A stretch of 64,000 nt of DNA from Bryoerythrophyllum caledonicum (GCA_963971425.1 OZ020520.1:11717807-11781806), one strand, 5' to 3'; counted from the stretch's first letter, positions 33,607 through 46,493 are shown. The notes: generated from the sequence alone by a model not told the origin. Made by a program: numbers and translations.

Positions 33607-34780
33607 AATACAACTCGCGAGTATAAGTACACTAAGTTACCCCATTTTTGATGTCACGGTGTTCCATATTTGGAACAAAATTATTTTAAGGATTCATAAA
33701 TGAGGAAATTACATTATTGAATTTGGTGTAATGATTGACATTACTAATGGATTGTAGGGTCCAAGGGCAATTTGCCATTTGTAACTAATGTGTAGTTTTA
33801 TTCACAAAATTGCTAAAAACGGAAAATTCAATACAAATTTGATTTTTTTTACACTTTTGTTGGTTTGTAGAGGAACCAAGAAGATTCTATAGTTAGGCCT
33901 AATTTTCAATAAATTAGTTTGTCTTTGAAATAACTCTTAATCCAAAGTTCTTAGTATCACAACGTACCTCCTCTCAATTCTAGCGTTCCTAAACAATTTC
34001 TTGTGAAGTTATTATATAACACAAAAATTAGGCCTACATGTAGAATCAAGTTAACTTCCTCCAAAAATCAACCAAAATGTTAAAAAACATTCAAATTATT
34101 ATTGAATTCTCTGTTTTTGTCCAAAAGTGAGTAGCTTTAGCGTACTATGACCTTGGATTCTTTACCAAATGGTCATATGTTGCAATATTATTGCCTCATC
34201 TGGTAGCATTAGGTGTTTTGTATATTCGATGATTGTTTGGTATCAAAAGTCACCAAGGTTACATTTGTCTATCAACACGAAGCACTAGGCTTCATCCAAA
34301 AGGCTTCCAACATCATTGGATGGGGGTTGTCCAAGTTCTAGTAGTCGCCCAACATGCATGACCCCAGTTCCCTTAACGATTTTAGTTTAAGGTCAAAAGT
34401 TTGAAGCGTCACCATAAGTTTTGTAGCTCTACCTCTGAGATCTGTTTGCTACAAAAGCCGCTTTAAATCCTCCATTTTGCATTGTACCAATGTTGAATTT
34501 AGACTTGATAGTAATAATGTTAAAAATTAGTACATGCAGAAAACAAAGTGGGTCCAAACTGTACTATGCTCAATATCTCGTCTCTCCTTGTTAGGGCGTC
34601 AAAGTCTTCCAAGTGTTGTATTGAATAGCCCAATACCTACGGTGACACGTCCAAAGCGTGAAGCTCTACTTTATATTCTTCTAAGTTGTTGCTAAATGCG
34701 ACAATAGATCAGAGCCCCAAGATGATTAGCTGGTATTGTCTATAATGTCATCCTTCAAGGATCTCTCAAACAAACTCGTG
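33607..34780. other. AT-rich DNA, no gene seen
   Basis: No ORF over 60 codons with content. The part above about 34,560 may belong to the gypsy remnant that follows, since PR-distal sequence would lie there on the minus strand. Confidence 0.4.
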
Positions 34781-34789
34781 TAAGGGTTC

Positions 34790-36150
34790 GGTATCACCTT
34801 GATGCTAACTTAGTTCAAGGCAAGTCCTATCTTCATCTTGACTTTCTCCCAATAGTTTACAACACGTACTTGGCGCAACCAGGGCCTTCCCAGAATCATC
34901 AAATAGCATCCTTATTCGGTTGAAATATCCAAAATATGAAAGTCAATTTTCACAATGATGTCGTTTACTGTCACAAGGATCTGACTGATTTTGCCCTAAA
35001 GATCTCACGCGCCGTTGATCTGCCACCTTTGAGCGCAACAAGGAAGACATGTCCTATGTTAGTATTCCTTCATCCATAAACCAATCAATAAGGCACCTTC
35101 TGATTGGTGGCAGAAGGTGCCTTATTGAAATTCTCATTGGCAGCAGATTTGCGGTGTTGCTTATTGATGCCTTGTTGCAACTCACGCTCAAGCAAAGGAC
35201 ACTTAGTCACTACTTGTCCAGCTATAATATTTGTTGTATGTTGTCTCAAAACTTGTAGAATAAAAAAAATTCTTTGTCCTTAACTCTACAGCAAATCTTT
35301 GATTCCTATATGCCTTCGTTACTAACGTTCTTACATCAAAAGTCTTGGTGTCATTCTGAAGCATCAACATCCTTGGGTGGCCTATCCTTCTTAGCTACCA
35401 TCACCTCTAGTTGGACCTTATGTATTCAAGACTTTCTTGCCAGTTAAAGCACGATGACTTTGGCTAGCCTGACTACAGGCGACGGCTAGATCTATCTTCG
35501 TCCAAGCATTTGCTCTTGAAGTGGCCATTTTTTCTACAACCGTGGCAAGCTACAAATTGTACTAAATATGGCGTGCCAGGTTTGATGTTAGGGATTGATA
35601 TCCTAGCACAAATATTACACTATCCCTGTAGCAGGAAAAGCTTTAGGTCATGCATGTCCAAGACTAGCTGCAAAATCTTAGGATATTTGTTGGTTACTTT
35701 GCACTCAACTTTAAAGGTCATTGGTGTGGTTTGAACCAACCAAGTTATCATAATCGATACCGTTGCCATTATAACTTCAAGTTGTGATATATTACTTAAG
35801 TTCATCTCGTCTATTGTGCTTGTATCTATGTCGGCTCAAACATCGTGGATTCTTTTGATGCCACAATTTCTTGAATTGCCAATTTTAGCCCCCCTTTGAA
35901 ATTTTGGAGGGCCAAGGCATCAAATTATGCTCCTCATGCTCGCAATAGTGTATAGAGATTGTTAATGCCGCCCGTGATGTTGGTGGTTGTTACACAATTT
36001 TGGCTTTGCTATATTTGCGCTTGTAACCGCCTTACATGCCTACTGAATTGATGAATGCTTTTGTTGCTTTTTATTTGACCAAATTTAGAGTTCTTAAAAG
36101 ACTCTTGTAACTCTCACGTTCCTAGAATTCTGCTATCAACACGGAGGTCA
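34790..36150 (-). pseudogene. Ty3/gypsy retrotransposon remnant: gag zinc knuckle and protease
   Basis: On the minus strand, 35,505-35,547 encodes CHGCRKNGHFKSKC, a CCHC zinc knuckle (C-x2-C-x4-H-x4-C) of gag. 500-600 bases downstream, 34,869-34,960 encodes a FHILDIS segment and MILGRPWLRQ, the C-terminal flap typical of Ty3/gypsy aspartic proteases. Stops and frameshifts are everywhere. I found no reverse transcriptase, integrase or long terminal repeats in the flanks, so only a gag-protease piece survives. The upstream gag part (35,600-36,150) is only weakly suggestive. Confidence 0.6.
35086..35127. repeat. Perfect 17 bp inverted repeat with 8-base loop
   Basis: CAATAAGGCACCTTCTG (35,086-35,102), loop ATTGGTGG, then its exact complement (35,111-35,127). 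It lies inside the decayed gypsy protease region. Confidence 0.9.
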
Positions 36151-37529
36151 AGGTTTTTCTAGTGGATGCAATTGCTGCAGACTGGTGTTCATACAAATAT
36201 AATGTTCTATCATCGCTGTGAATGGTCAACAATTCTAACCATGCTTGGTTCTATCTCCATTTGCCATACATGCCCTCTTATATTGTTGGAGGAACTTCTT
36301 GGTGTCCTCCCATTCTTTACTCGTGACAACGGGGATAGTTACCATAGTTGTATCAACTCTCTTACTTTCCTTTGTTGTCTCTATTTCTCTACTACATTAT
36401 GTGCTTTGAAATTGGTGTGATGGTGATTCCTCTTTTCTATTGGAAATCAATAATTCACATAAATTATACTTTAGATGCACCTAGGTTTCTATCACAACTT
36501 CTTTGCGATTGCGTCAACTCACAAATTGAATTCACCGGGCACACGTACCACTATAGTTGAATCAAAGTATAGCTTTATTTTACCAACCACTTTGTAGTAA
36601 AGCATCAAATTACTAGGCCTAATTTCCCACTCTCCTACTACATACCTACATACAAGTTTGGAATCTCGACATATCACATATTTATGAATCTTCTTTTCCT
36701 TCGCTATCTCTAAACCTGTGATCAACTATGCATATTTGGATTGATTGCAAGTCAAACCATTCTGGAGATTGTGCAGGTACAACTCTTTCATGCCTTCGGG
36801 ACTTTCTATCACTACTCTAGCCCTAGCTCTCAGTAACTTCAAACAAGACCCGACAAAGATTAGCTTCTAGGGTTCCATGCCTTCTATTCAAACTCATAAT
36901 ATTTATAGCCTCCATGTTCCATCTAATAATAACTATTAGCCCTCCATATATCTTTTCCTTGCTGCTTGGTTTTTTTAATAGGGCCTTAATCAAGTAATTT
37001 TTGGTGTTGTATGACTTAACTATGGGCTAACTAGCTATTTAGGAGACATTTATGATTGATTTTACTCTTGATAGCACCTTCTTTGACTACCGTTCCAACG
37101 CTACTCTTGACACATCATATTTTTTAACTTCATAGATTGAGTTATGTTTCCATTGAAGGCTCTACTCATACATGCACATAGAGCTTTCTCCACGATGTTG
37201 TAACGCAACTATTCTCTCTTTGTTTCCATAATCGGTAGATCTATAGTTAACCTCAAGTAAGAAATCCAAGACATCCTTGGATTCTTTAGTTCACAACCCA
37301 TTAAAACTTTGTTTGCACCACACCTCCACTATGTTGTCAAAGTTCTTAAACCATTGTCTCAAGCGAATCTCTATACATAACAAAAAAAAGATTTATTTGT
37401 GTCTGTCTAGAACATACCTTGGTTCCGCAATGGATAGTTTTCTTTCAAAAGTTCTTGTCCGAATTACAAAGTTTTTTGGAGGAATCACTTTGTCCTTTGA
37501 ATGAGCCTTTTAAATCAAATGTGCCCTTC
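36151..37529. other. AT-rich repeat-derived DNA, no gene recognised
   Basis: Small ORFs (up to 84 codons) without domains. It may be the 5' part of the gypsy remnant on the minus strand, but no long terminal repeat or primer-binding site is evident. Confidence 0.35.
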
Positions 37530-37847
37530 GAAGGAATCCTCCATGTGTGCCATTTGAAGAAATCCTCCATATGTGCCATTTGAAGGAATCCTCTATATGT
37601 ACCCTTTGAAGGAATCCTCCATATGTTCCTTTGAAGGAATCCTCCATATGTGCCCTTTGAAAGAATCCTCCATATGTGCCGTTTGAAGGAATCCTCCATA
37701 TGTGCCCTTTGAAGGAATCCTCCATATGGGCCCTTTGAAGGAATCCTCCATATGGGCCCTTTGAAGGAATCCTCCATATGTGGCATGTGCCCTTTGAAGA
37801 AATCCTCTTTATGTGCCCTTAGGAGTAATCCTTTGAATGTACCCTTT
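37530..37847. repeat. Minisatellite, 26 bp unit, 12 copies
   Basis: The unit is GAAGGAATCCTCCATATGTGCCCTTT, repeated 12 times. Two copies read TGGGCCC, one copy is 25 bases, one has a 7-base expansion (near 37,780), and the last two are degenerate. Because 26 is not a multiple of 3, the minus strand stays open while cycling through three frames (MEDSFKG.., IWRIPSKG.., YGGFLQR..). There are no unique spacers, so it is not a CRISPR array. Confidence 0.93.
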
Positions 37848-39790
37848 CACTAGAATTTGGCTTATGATAGAAAATTCATTAAGTTTCAAATACTATTATG
37901 TAAAATGAATAAAAAAAAGTGCTACATATGCAATTTAAGAATCATGATTTTTACATATTGATTTTATTTAGTTGAAACTAGAGGGTATTACTACTCCATG
38001 TATATAAAGTACATAAAGGGAATCTAAAATAAACAATTGGTATATAAAACAAATAATAGATAATTGAAGTAAATGATTGATACATAAAGTACACAATGGA
38101 TACATTTGATTTTGGCATTTTTTTAATGGGCATTGTTCTCGACTTGTTGGGAGGACGGCAATCTACACTAGTAAAATTGTACTTTAGCAAAAAAAATTAT
38201 AAAGCGTTTTTCCATCCCTCTCACAACCTTTTCCATTTGTATCTTAATTACCAACCGACATAAACGTAGGGTTTTTAAATTACACAAGTAATCTCTAATC
38301 AATGATGCTTAACATTTATAGAAAAATGAGATTTGGCCAAACCTTTGAATGTCATCAGCTCTTGTGACCAAATCTAGGTTGTCAACTTGCTCTCCCACTC
38401 AAAAGCTTAACTAGTTTACATTGCTTTTGGCTCTCACCCTTTGACAAGTCCTTGCGTCTTGGCAACAAAACTATATGAAAATATAAAGATTAACTTAGCT
38501 CTACACTCAGAAATCACCACAGTCATCCATATATATTAAAGATAATTCATAGTACGTTGAAATGGACCCCTTCCTCACAATCATCACTGTCATGTCATCT
38601 TTCTTTCCTCAACTAGTGTCTATTGCCTACGATCCTCGGCTTTTTATTTCTTGTTAATCTCTTATTAGTATGCTATATACATGCTCACCAATGAGCAAGT
38701 TGTCTGGTCCACAAATAATGGAATTGTAACATATCCCAAGCCATCTTAGTCATCGGCTAATTGTAAAGCTACACGTGCTGACCAACAATGGATGAAGAGA
38801 TGACGTTTAAGCCAAAATTCATCGTATCAATACTAAACTTCAAGATCCTATGGTTGATATGAGCAATTCCACCAATGAAGGTGAAAAAACTACAGATGTT
38901 GGGCAGGCTTAGATTAGGAACCTTGAATGCCTCCAAGCAATGGAAAATCTAGTCTTGGTAGGAAGATTGTAAAGTCCACAAAATTTTGTCTTCAAAAGCT
39001 TCTCCATCTTGTAATTCTTGTCCTTCAAAGAAAGTACTCCAAATTTGTGTAGCAACAGAAGCCTTGTTTTTTGATCGGCAGCCACTTCTTTGTCTAACCT
39101 TGGAATTAAGAGTTTCTAGAATTCTTGTCTTGTCTAGTTTGTGTCACTAAATAATCAACTGCACTCCTTTTTTGCCTTGGCTGTAACCTTAGTTCAAAGC
39201 CACGGCTCGCTACTTTTTTTCTTAACACTCTCCTATCTTCACATGCTTTCACACTTTTTTTTCCACACAAGAAAGAGAGAGAATGGAAGAAAAGGCCAGC
39301 CCTTGAAAGCACACCCCTAACCCTAGCCACCATCATTTGTCATCCTAGATCTATCATCCATCCGGATGGGCATTCTTTTCCCGGATTTCCTTCTTCCAAC
39401 GTAGACGTTCTCCATAATTAAATCTCATTTTCTACCCATTCTCCAAGACCTACTTCCCAATTGATTCACTAATTCCATATATTCTATCTTAAAAGTGTTT
39501 GTTAATTATACCGTAACTTTGGTAATATTGTTTTGCCTTCCATTGACCAACATTCAACTAATCCAACTAACTAATCTACTACTAATCCAACTTTGTGAAG
39601 TAAACACTCTACTACCTAGTTGACACTCTTCACTAACCAATGTTTTGCAACAATGATATCCAAAACTAATGTTTGAGCCACCTTGGTGGCTTACAGTTGA
39701 CGATAGTAAAAATTTGATTGGATTAGTTGCATAATATTCATCTTAAAGAATCATTTTTGGAGTGGTTTATGGTGAAACATTGTCATGGTC
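37848..39790. other. AT-rich DNA, no gene recognised
   Basis: It contains short TACATAAAGTA-like repeats at 38,000-38,110 and the minus-strand ORF at 39,106-39,336 with no family resemblance. No terminal repeats were seen. Confidence 0.4.
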
Positions 39791-40025
39791 ATCAACCCTA
39801 AAGTTCCTTGACAATTTCACACCAAAAGTACTTCAAAACTATTGATTCTACTATAAGGAGCGGAGAAGGAAATGAAAACTTAAATATCCAATTTTAATAT
39901 GGAAGATCTTAATCAAGAATTCTCAAATAACATGCTCATACAATTTTATAAACATTAAGTTTGATCTTCTCCCTTAGTAGAAAAAAAAAATTTGCAAAAA
40001 ATGGAATCCTTCATTTCTTTGTCAT

Positions 40026-42897
40026 CACTATAAGAAACCCGTGTTTTTTGTGACGCGTTGAAAAACATGCCTAAACATCAAAATGAACATGTTGTGACAT
40101 CAATGTTGATGTCACCTAAAATCCGTCTACCTTGATAGGCAAAAAACGCCCAAATTTTTTTGTAACATGGTTGATTTGGGGTTGTCAACCTTTTGACATC
40201 CAAATGAACGTGGTCTAAAAAGCTTTGGAAAGGCCTCCACGTGGAGGGTGGCCCACGTCCACATCAACAATGTTTTCCTTTGGGCAACACCAAACGGGAC
40301 TTTTTTCATCCAATTCCATTTTCACAGTGGCAGTGACGTGGAATTTAATATTTGTTGACTTGGACTCCCCAATTTTTTACGTGGACAGCCCACATCAACT
40401 GACGTCATGGTTTTAGGGCATATTTTGTCCACATAGGATTGTTACTTTTAACGTTTGTTATGACATGCTTGTGTTATTCATGACATCAATCCTGAAGTTT
40501 GTGCGTTTTGCCAATATGTTGTCATTGACATTTGTCATGCTAGAGTTCATATTCACTTGAACATCCCTTTGTTTTTGCGGACGTTTTACTAAACATGCAC
40601 TTAAAAAACTACTCTTCTATGTGATGTTCTTTTTAACGTGGGATGAACGTGTGACAATGTCAGTGGAGACGTGCAACACTGTCAACTCTGATGTGAGAGA
40701 TGAACATGCCATCAACGTGGCTTTCACATACCCGGTAACATGAATGGTTGTCAACCGTGGAACACCGTTGCTACATTCATCACTTGCAGCAACACAAAGC
40801 ATCCTATAAATCTTTGTGGTCTACTCATTGAAGTATGACATACAAAGTGTATCTCATCTAATGCGACAAAAAAAAGTTAGATACTTCTTAGTCACCTTTG
40901 ACACAACCTGCGGAGGTTTGGATAGAATAGTTGGCTTTGCTATTGGGCCTTTGTTTTTTGCTCCCTTAGCCGTTTGTTTTGTTGTCTTCGTAGCTTGTGA
41001 GGTCTTTGTAGTACATCGTGGACGGGTTGATGGCTCACTCGGTGCTTCAATCTCGTCTTGCAAAAGTCCAATAGGATGACATGTTAGCGTGCATACTTGC
41101 ATCAATTCTAGAGCTCAATGAATTGAGTGTTTTCAATTATATGGAAACACAACATCTACCATCCATACAGGCTAATAAAAGAACTTGACTATGAAAATGA
41201 ACGCATTTAGAGACCACAATCACTTGTAAGGTAAATTAGAGGTACTGCCCCGTCCTCACTAAGTTCTAACATTACAAATTGTCATCTATGACGTTAAAAA
41301 AGATGTCAAGATTGACAAAAGGTTGTCATGTCAAAGACTCCAGTCCTCTTTTTGTTGCCAGATAGGTTGAGATCTCCTGAGTCAAGCTGACCTAACTGAT
41401 GCACTTCAATTTCAGACGAAATATAATTTAGAGTTTATGACGAGCACTATACTAAAAAGTGGTACCAAACATTCATTAAGGAGATTGAGATCAAGTGACT
41501 TTGGTGGCGTAAGAGAGAAAGATTGCTTGAAGCGAGTTAGATAAAGCCTCTATTGTCTACTCAAATCACCAAACAAATTCTACAAACTGCAAATATCAAG
41601 TACAAAGCTTTGAGGCTAGGGTTTACCACTTACGTTTCACTTGATGTCCAACTGAACAACAGTGTGTCTACCTACTTGTTTCTCAAGACGTCAGTTCAAA
41701 TGGATACAATGTTACAAAATCAAAAATCAAAGAACGAACCCTCCTTGTTGGAAAGGGTCTCACTCTATGCTGACCTACATATAGTCTTCTGAGAAAATTC
41801 TTCCTCCAAACCAACATGTAAACAACATCATACACTTCCCAACAAAACTATTTACTAGTGCTCAAAACCGACTCCACCACATCCACACCTCTTACTACAC
41901 AGTGCCGGCAATGATGTTGTTGATCGAGATGAAGATCAATTTCAAGAAGATTCCGATGAACCCCAATGCCTTTCGAATTGTCACCTTCAAGAGCTGTGCA
42001 CGCATACAGCCAACTTTAGAATCCATCAAAAAATCCAAACCCTAATTCTAGAACTTGAAACCCTACTACAACACGGAGCATGTGGAGTTGTTGGGGGTGA
42101 CTATGGGGTGTTGGTTTGTTTTGTACCTCAGCGATCGGGCTTATAGCAGCGCTTGACGAGGCGGATGTTGTCCTTGGCAAAGGCCATGACTACATCCAAA
42201 CCAAACAATCTCCAAATTCCATAACTAAACGCCAGAAGGTGCCCATACAAAATCCAAGAAAACCCACCTCAAAATTCAATGAGAATTTCAGCAATGAAGG
42301 GCAAGAGATCACAAAACCTTGAAAACCCTCGCGATTACGCCTTCTCTTGCCAAAATCCAACTCCCACCTCTAACCGCGCCCTCTCTTCTCAAAACCCAAC
42401 TCCAATTTTATGACGAGGATGAAGAAAAAGAAGTGCCCACGTTTAGAAAGAAGGTGGAGGAGAGGAATTGGTGTACATTGTGATGGTGATGGCCAAGGTT
42501 TGTAGAAATGTTTGTGCATTGATGCTTACAAAGCCACTATTTCCACACAAACAGGTGTTGTCTACCTATATAGACAAGCTGCCAATTTTTTGAGTGTTTT
42601 GCGTTTGGACAGCGGGCTACAGTCATCCTACAATGAAAATAAACGCAGTGGCTAATGTGGATATCCCGTATTTTCAATGACGTTGCACTCTGACGTGACC
42701 ACGTTTTTTTGGACGTCACCAAAAACGTCCTTGTCTATGGTGACATCACTGCGTTTTGTCTTTAACAGGAATACGTTTGATGCAACGTCAAACTAAATTT
42801 GAGGTATTGTAGAGATTTTTTGCGTGATGTGTGACATCACAGAAAACACAACACGTAACAGCCTTGACAACACCAAAAACATGGTTTTCTTATAGTG
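40026..42897. mobile_element. CACTA deletion derivative, 2.9 kb, with TAT-type termini and 3 bp duplication
   Basis: The left end is CACTATAAGAAACCCGTGTT and the right end (minus strand) CACTATAAGAAAACCATGTT. CAT flanks both sides (40,023-40,025 and 42,898-42,900). CACTA elements make 3 bp duplications. Its right 300 bases and 41,078-41,340 match the large CACTA element, so both belong to one family. No TNP2 gene remains; a fragment of an accessory ORF lies at 40,854-41,105. Subterminal ACGTC/GACGT words are frequent. It is non-autonomous. Confidence 0.88.
40854..41105 (-). pseudogene. Lys/Thr/Pro-rich ORF fragment of the CACTA derivative
   Basis: An 83-codon minus-strand ORF with a KTSQATKTTKQTAKGAKNKG stretch, a low-complexity basic linker as found in CACTA accessory proteins. 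The assignment rests mainly on location; it has no partner domain. Confidence 0.35.
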
Positions 42898-44126
42898 CAT
42901 ATCTAAGCATTCAAACAAAAAGCAGTGAAGGTCATTTATAACTTTTGTTCACTACTATCCACCTCAATAATTGTATTATTACCTCTATAGTGCCTTGTCA
43001 AATTTTCCTTGAATATATTTTCCTTTTTTGGTAAATCCCCTACAATGCTTATCAAAATGCCTACTCTCAATAAATTTTTCAAAAACTATCTATCAAAATT
43101 CAACCACAAGGTACTTGCTTTAACTCTTAAAAGTCTTTTTATGATTAAAAAGTTCTTTAGGGCCACAATCTATACTAATAAAAAAAACATGCTCACACCT
43201 TTCTTATAATAATTGACAACACGAATTGGAAGATTATAGTGTTTGAAGTAAAAATTGTTCTAATTCCTTCTTTATGTTAAGAAGATCACCAAAAATTATC
43301 TTTCACTACAAAATTTGCATTACCAAAATTCTAAATTTTATATTGTTAAGTTGAGCATGATGTTAATTCTTTGACCGCCATTTTCTAAAAGTAGAACATA
43401 TAATAATACATGGAGAAAACATATAATAACACATACACTCATCCCTCCCATAAGTTATAGCCAAATCTAGCGTTGGTGGATGATGGTGGTGGTAAGAACT
43501 TAGTAGAGAATAACGTTAATTGTGGCTTTTGTGGAGGTTTGGTAAGTTCCACTAGATTTTACCAACAACCATCCGCAACATTTTGCAGAAGAAACAAATG
43601 AGAATGTCATTTATGGAGAACAATTTTGGCACAGTGAGGTAGAAGGGCGAGAGTTGCGGCAAGGTTTGTTCCACGAAGTTTTGCAAAGAGTCGAGCGATC
43701 ACCTCTGGAGGGCATCGGAGCAATGACGGCAGTAAGGAGTGTTGAAACGTCCAAGTGATTCGGAGATCAGTGGACTAGTGTAGCAGCGCCTAGGTGAAGC
43801 GGAGTTTACTAGATCGTTGCATTGTTTCATCTGCTCACTAGATCATCATATATACAATCAGACCTCGATAAGTATTAGGGGTTGGGAGCATACTTTTAGT
43901 TAACACTTAGACACTAGTAACACATAACACTTATAGGGGGTGATGCCGATGATTTGTAACACTTATTAAAAATAACACTTAGAAGAATTAAAAATGTAAA
44001 TACATAACATTTATAGAAAAAATGGATGAAATTACAAAATATTGATTCATTATTCATTTAAGTCCGTCGAAAGAATGAATCAATAGTACTTTGGCAAGTT
44101 TCTGCTACACGCCAAGATTCTACTTC

Positions 44127-45950
44127 CTATTGTAGTGTTGCAATATTTCTAATAGATAACATGGTGTCATTAGGTCTTTGCTCCAAAAACTTCTTCAAAG
44201 TTTGAAGAGCACTACCTACATCTTTAAAGCCTACAACTTCTTCTACTTTATCGTGAGGATTAGCTTCAACATGATCACTATCTTTGTGTTCACTACCTTG
44301 TTGTTGAGATGGAAGCATTTTAATAATTTGTTCATCAGTGGGTTGATAAGGGTTATTCAAATCAAACTTGAGCTCATAATGCAAATACTCTTGAACATTC
44401 ATGTTAGGGGTCTCACTCTTAGAGGATATCAAACTTAGTTGTTCCAATACAGGAGCAAACTCTTCTTCCTCTTTCCTTTGCTGCTCTTGAAAGACTTCAT
44501 TTTCTACAAGAACTCAAAGAATTACCGTGTGTCTTCAACAATTTTGAATTGTTGTCGGAGTCACTCCGTTACGCCAAGCCTTCTCAAGCATGGTCACAGC
44601 TTGGTACACATCAATCGCAAAACTCTTGCGAGTTGAAATACAATCTATTTGATGTTGAATTAATAACTTCATGTATTGAGCTTTGAATGATGCAATGATC
44701 CTTGCATCCATAGGTTGGAAACGACTAGTTGTATTTTGAGGCAAAAACTCTAATCGTGTCATCCTCAATCTTAAATCTACATTAGGCACTTGATGTCTAG
44801 AAAAATTATCCACCGACAAAAGTATTTTCTCTTTCTGGGCACTTACCATCCTCCTCTCAAAATATAACATGAATTGTTCAAAAATTTGTGTGTCATCCAT
44901 GTTTTTTTACTAGCATGCCATTGAATACCTAGATTTTCTAGGTTTAGAATGTGCTTGCTTGTAAAAGCCCGAGGCTTCAAATATTGATGATAACCAATGG
45001 AGGAAGAATGATGCTTCCATCAGCATTTGCAGTAAGTGCCACCATGATGCACTCCTTCTCCTTTTTTTTCTAGATAGCCTTTTCGTAGCTAATGTACAAT
45101 TTGGTTCCAACCTGTAAAAAAGATCAGTTTCATCCATATTGAAAACAGTACAACTCCTGTACTGAGATACAAGTGTATTGATGTCTTCCATTTTCTTTAA
45201 AACCTCTTCAAAAACGTCAGCTGATGCGTCTACTCCGTGATGGGTATAGCCCTTGATATTATATCTCTTCTTGAAATTTTGCACCCATCCATGAGAAAAT
45301 TGAAGCTCGTTCTTATTAGCAATTCTAAGAAGTAATGCGTAAAATCTCTTTGCAGCAACACGACAAGGTCATCAGATAAAACTACATTATTTTCTTGCAT
45401 TGTCGTAAACCAAGTAAAAGTGGCTTCCTCCACTTCTAGGCATTGAGACTTTTGTAAGCGCTTGGAATCACCGAGGTGCCAGTTTTCATTTGTATTGTAA
45501 ATTCATCTATAGAAGATATATTGTTAAAGTAAATTTTCTACAGTTTGCAATGGCAAAGGGTCATAAGTTCACGTTAGAGCAAAAACAAGAGATTATTCAG
45601 TATTGTGAGACCGTATCAGCTAGTGGTGGAAAGATTACCAATAGAGCATTAACTGCATGGGCCAATGCACACTTTCAAGTAAACGCATCTGAGATGAATA
45701 TTGGAAGAATAGTAAAGCGAAAAGAACACTTTAGTGGACTTGACGTTGGGCACCTCGATGATTCCACTAATGTGTTCTTTTGTTTTACTATTCTTCCAAT
45801 ATTCATCTCAGACATGTTTACTTGAAAGTGTGCATTGGCCCACGCAATTAATGCTCTATTGGTAATCTTTCCACCACTAGCTAATACAGTCTCACGATAC
45901 TGAATAATCTCTTGTTTTTGCTCTAACGTGAACTCATGACCCTTTTCCAT
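44127..45950 (-). pseudogene. Tigger-like DDE transposase, broken by an inverted duplication
   Basis: Minus-strand pieces in order: helix-turn-helix N-terminus (45,950 to about 45,770; FTLEQKQEIIQY, TNRALIAWANAHF); CENP-B-type second DNA-binding part (45,433-45,230; HGWVQNFKKRYNIKGY in a shifted frame); DDE core with FNMDETDLFYRLEPN (about 45,150), LLSVDNFSRH (about 44,810) and PQNTTSRFQPMDARII (about 44,720), giving the three acidic catalytic positions; and an acidic tail to 44,127. Frameshifts occur near 45,290 and 44,905. An inverted copy of the N-terminal region (45,481-45,742) separates the first piece from the rest. Pogo-type enzymes cut and paste at TA. It is not functional. Confidence 0.8.
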
Positions 45951-46019
45951 TGCAAACTGTAGGAAATTTACTTTAACAATATATCATCTATTGATGAACT
46001 TGCAATACAAATGAAAACT
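45481..46019. repeat. Inverted duplication of the transposase 5' end, 258 bp arms
   Basis: The left arm (45,481-45,738) and right arm (45,762-46,019) are reverse complements with about one mismatch in ten, separated by a loop of roughly 24 bases. Both arms encode the same N-terminal 55-60 residues (MAKGHKFTLEQKQEII and MEKGHEFTLEQKQEII) plus about 60 bases of leader. Transcripts through it would fold into a long hairpin. Confidence 0.9.
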
Positions 46020-46493
46020 CTAACATATATTCTATGAATAAGTTTACAACACAAATAATAATTTTGTAGCCTTCAGTCCCTTCTTATAATCTTGGCCACC
46101 TTGCCCAGTTGCCTTTTGTTTTTAAGATTACAAACTTAAAAGTACACTTATCTTTTACTTTATGAGCTTAAGAATATATGATCTATTAATTTATCAACTT
46201 AAAAATACATCTACCTATCAGTTTGTTTCTAGAATGGACATCTAGAGTCACTTTGCAACTAGAAACTATTACTTTACCTCAAAATTATCTCCCCCCAAAT
46301 GATGACTTTTACGAAAAGCTTTTTTTTGGAAACTTATCAATTACCGAGGTAAAATTAACAAAGTCGGGAGCACAACATTGCGTAACACTTAATACATAAC
46401 ACTTACTAGTCTTAATTTTAAGGGAGCAAAAATCTCCATAACACATATAGAGTTTTAACACTTATCGAGGTGACACTTATTGAGGTCTGACTG

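Larger units (their letters stand above)
39793..43435. repeat. TTAA repeat family copy, split by the CACTA derivative
   Basis: 39,793-40,022 (AACCCTAAAGTTCCTTGACA, then CACCAAAAGTACTTCAAAAC) matches 50,625-50,770. After the CACTA insertion the similarity resumes in 43,210-43,420 (ATTGGAAGATTATAGTGTTT, later GATGTTAATTC). The CACTA derivative thus landed inside an older repeat. Ends are degenerate. Confidence 0.5.
43855..46493 (-). mobile_element. Tigger/pogo-type Tc1-mariner element, 2.6 kb
   Basis: The left terminus is CAATCAGACCTCGATAAGT and the right, on the minus strand, CAGTCAGACCTCAATAAGT, with TA on both sides (43,853-43,854 and 46,494-46,495). Subterminal (A)ACACTTAT repeats occur at both ends. 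Inside is a degenerate DDE transposase with a CENP-B-type N-terminus (minus). It is nested in the outer element 43,436-47,321. Confidence 0.88.

Noticed and set aside
34790..36150. Plant pararetrovirus insertion
   Set aside because: The zinc knuckle and LGRPWLRQ-type protease fit Ty3/gypsy, and no movement or coat protein segment is seen.
37530..37847. CRISPR-like array
   Set aside because: The units are contiguous 26 bp repeats without unique spacers, in plant DNA; it is a minisatellite.
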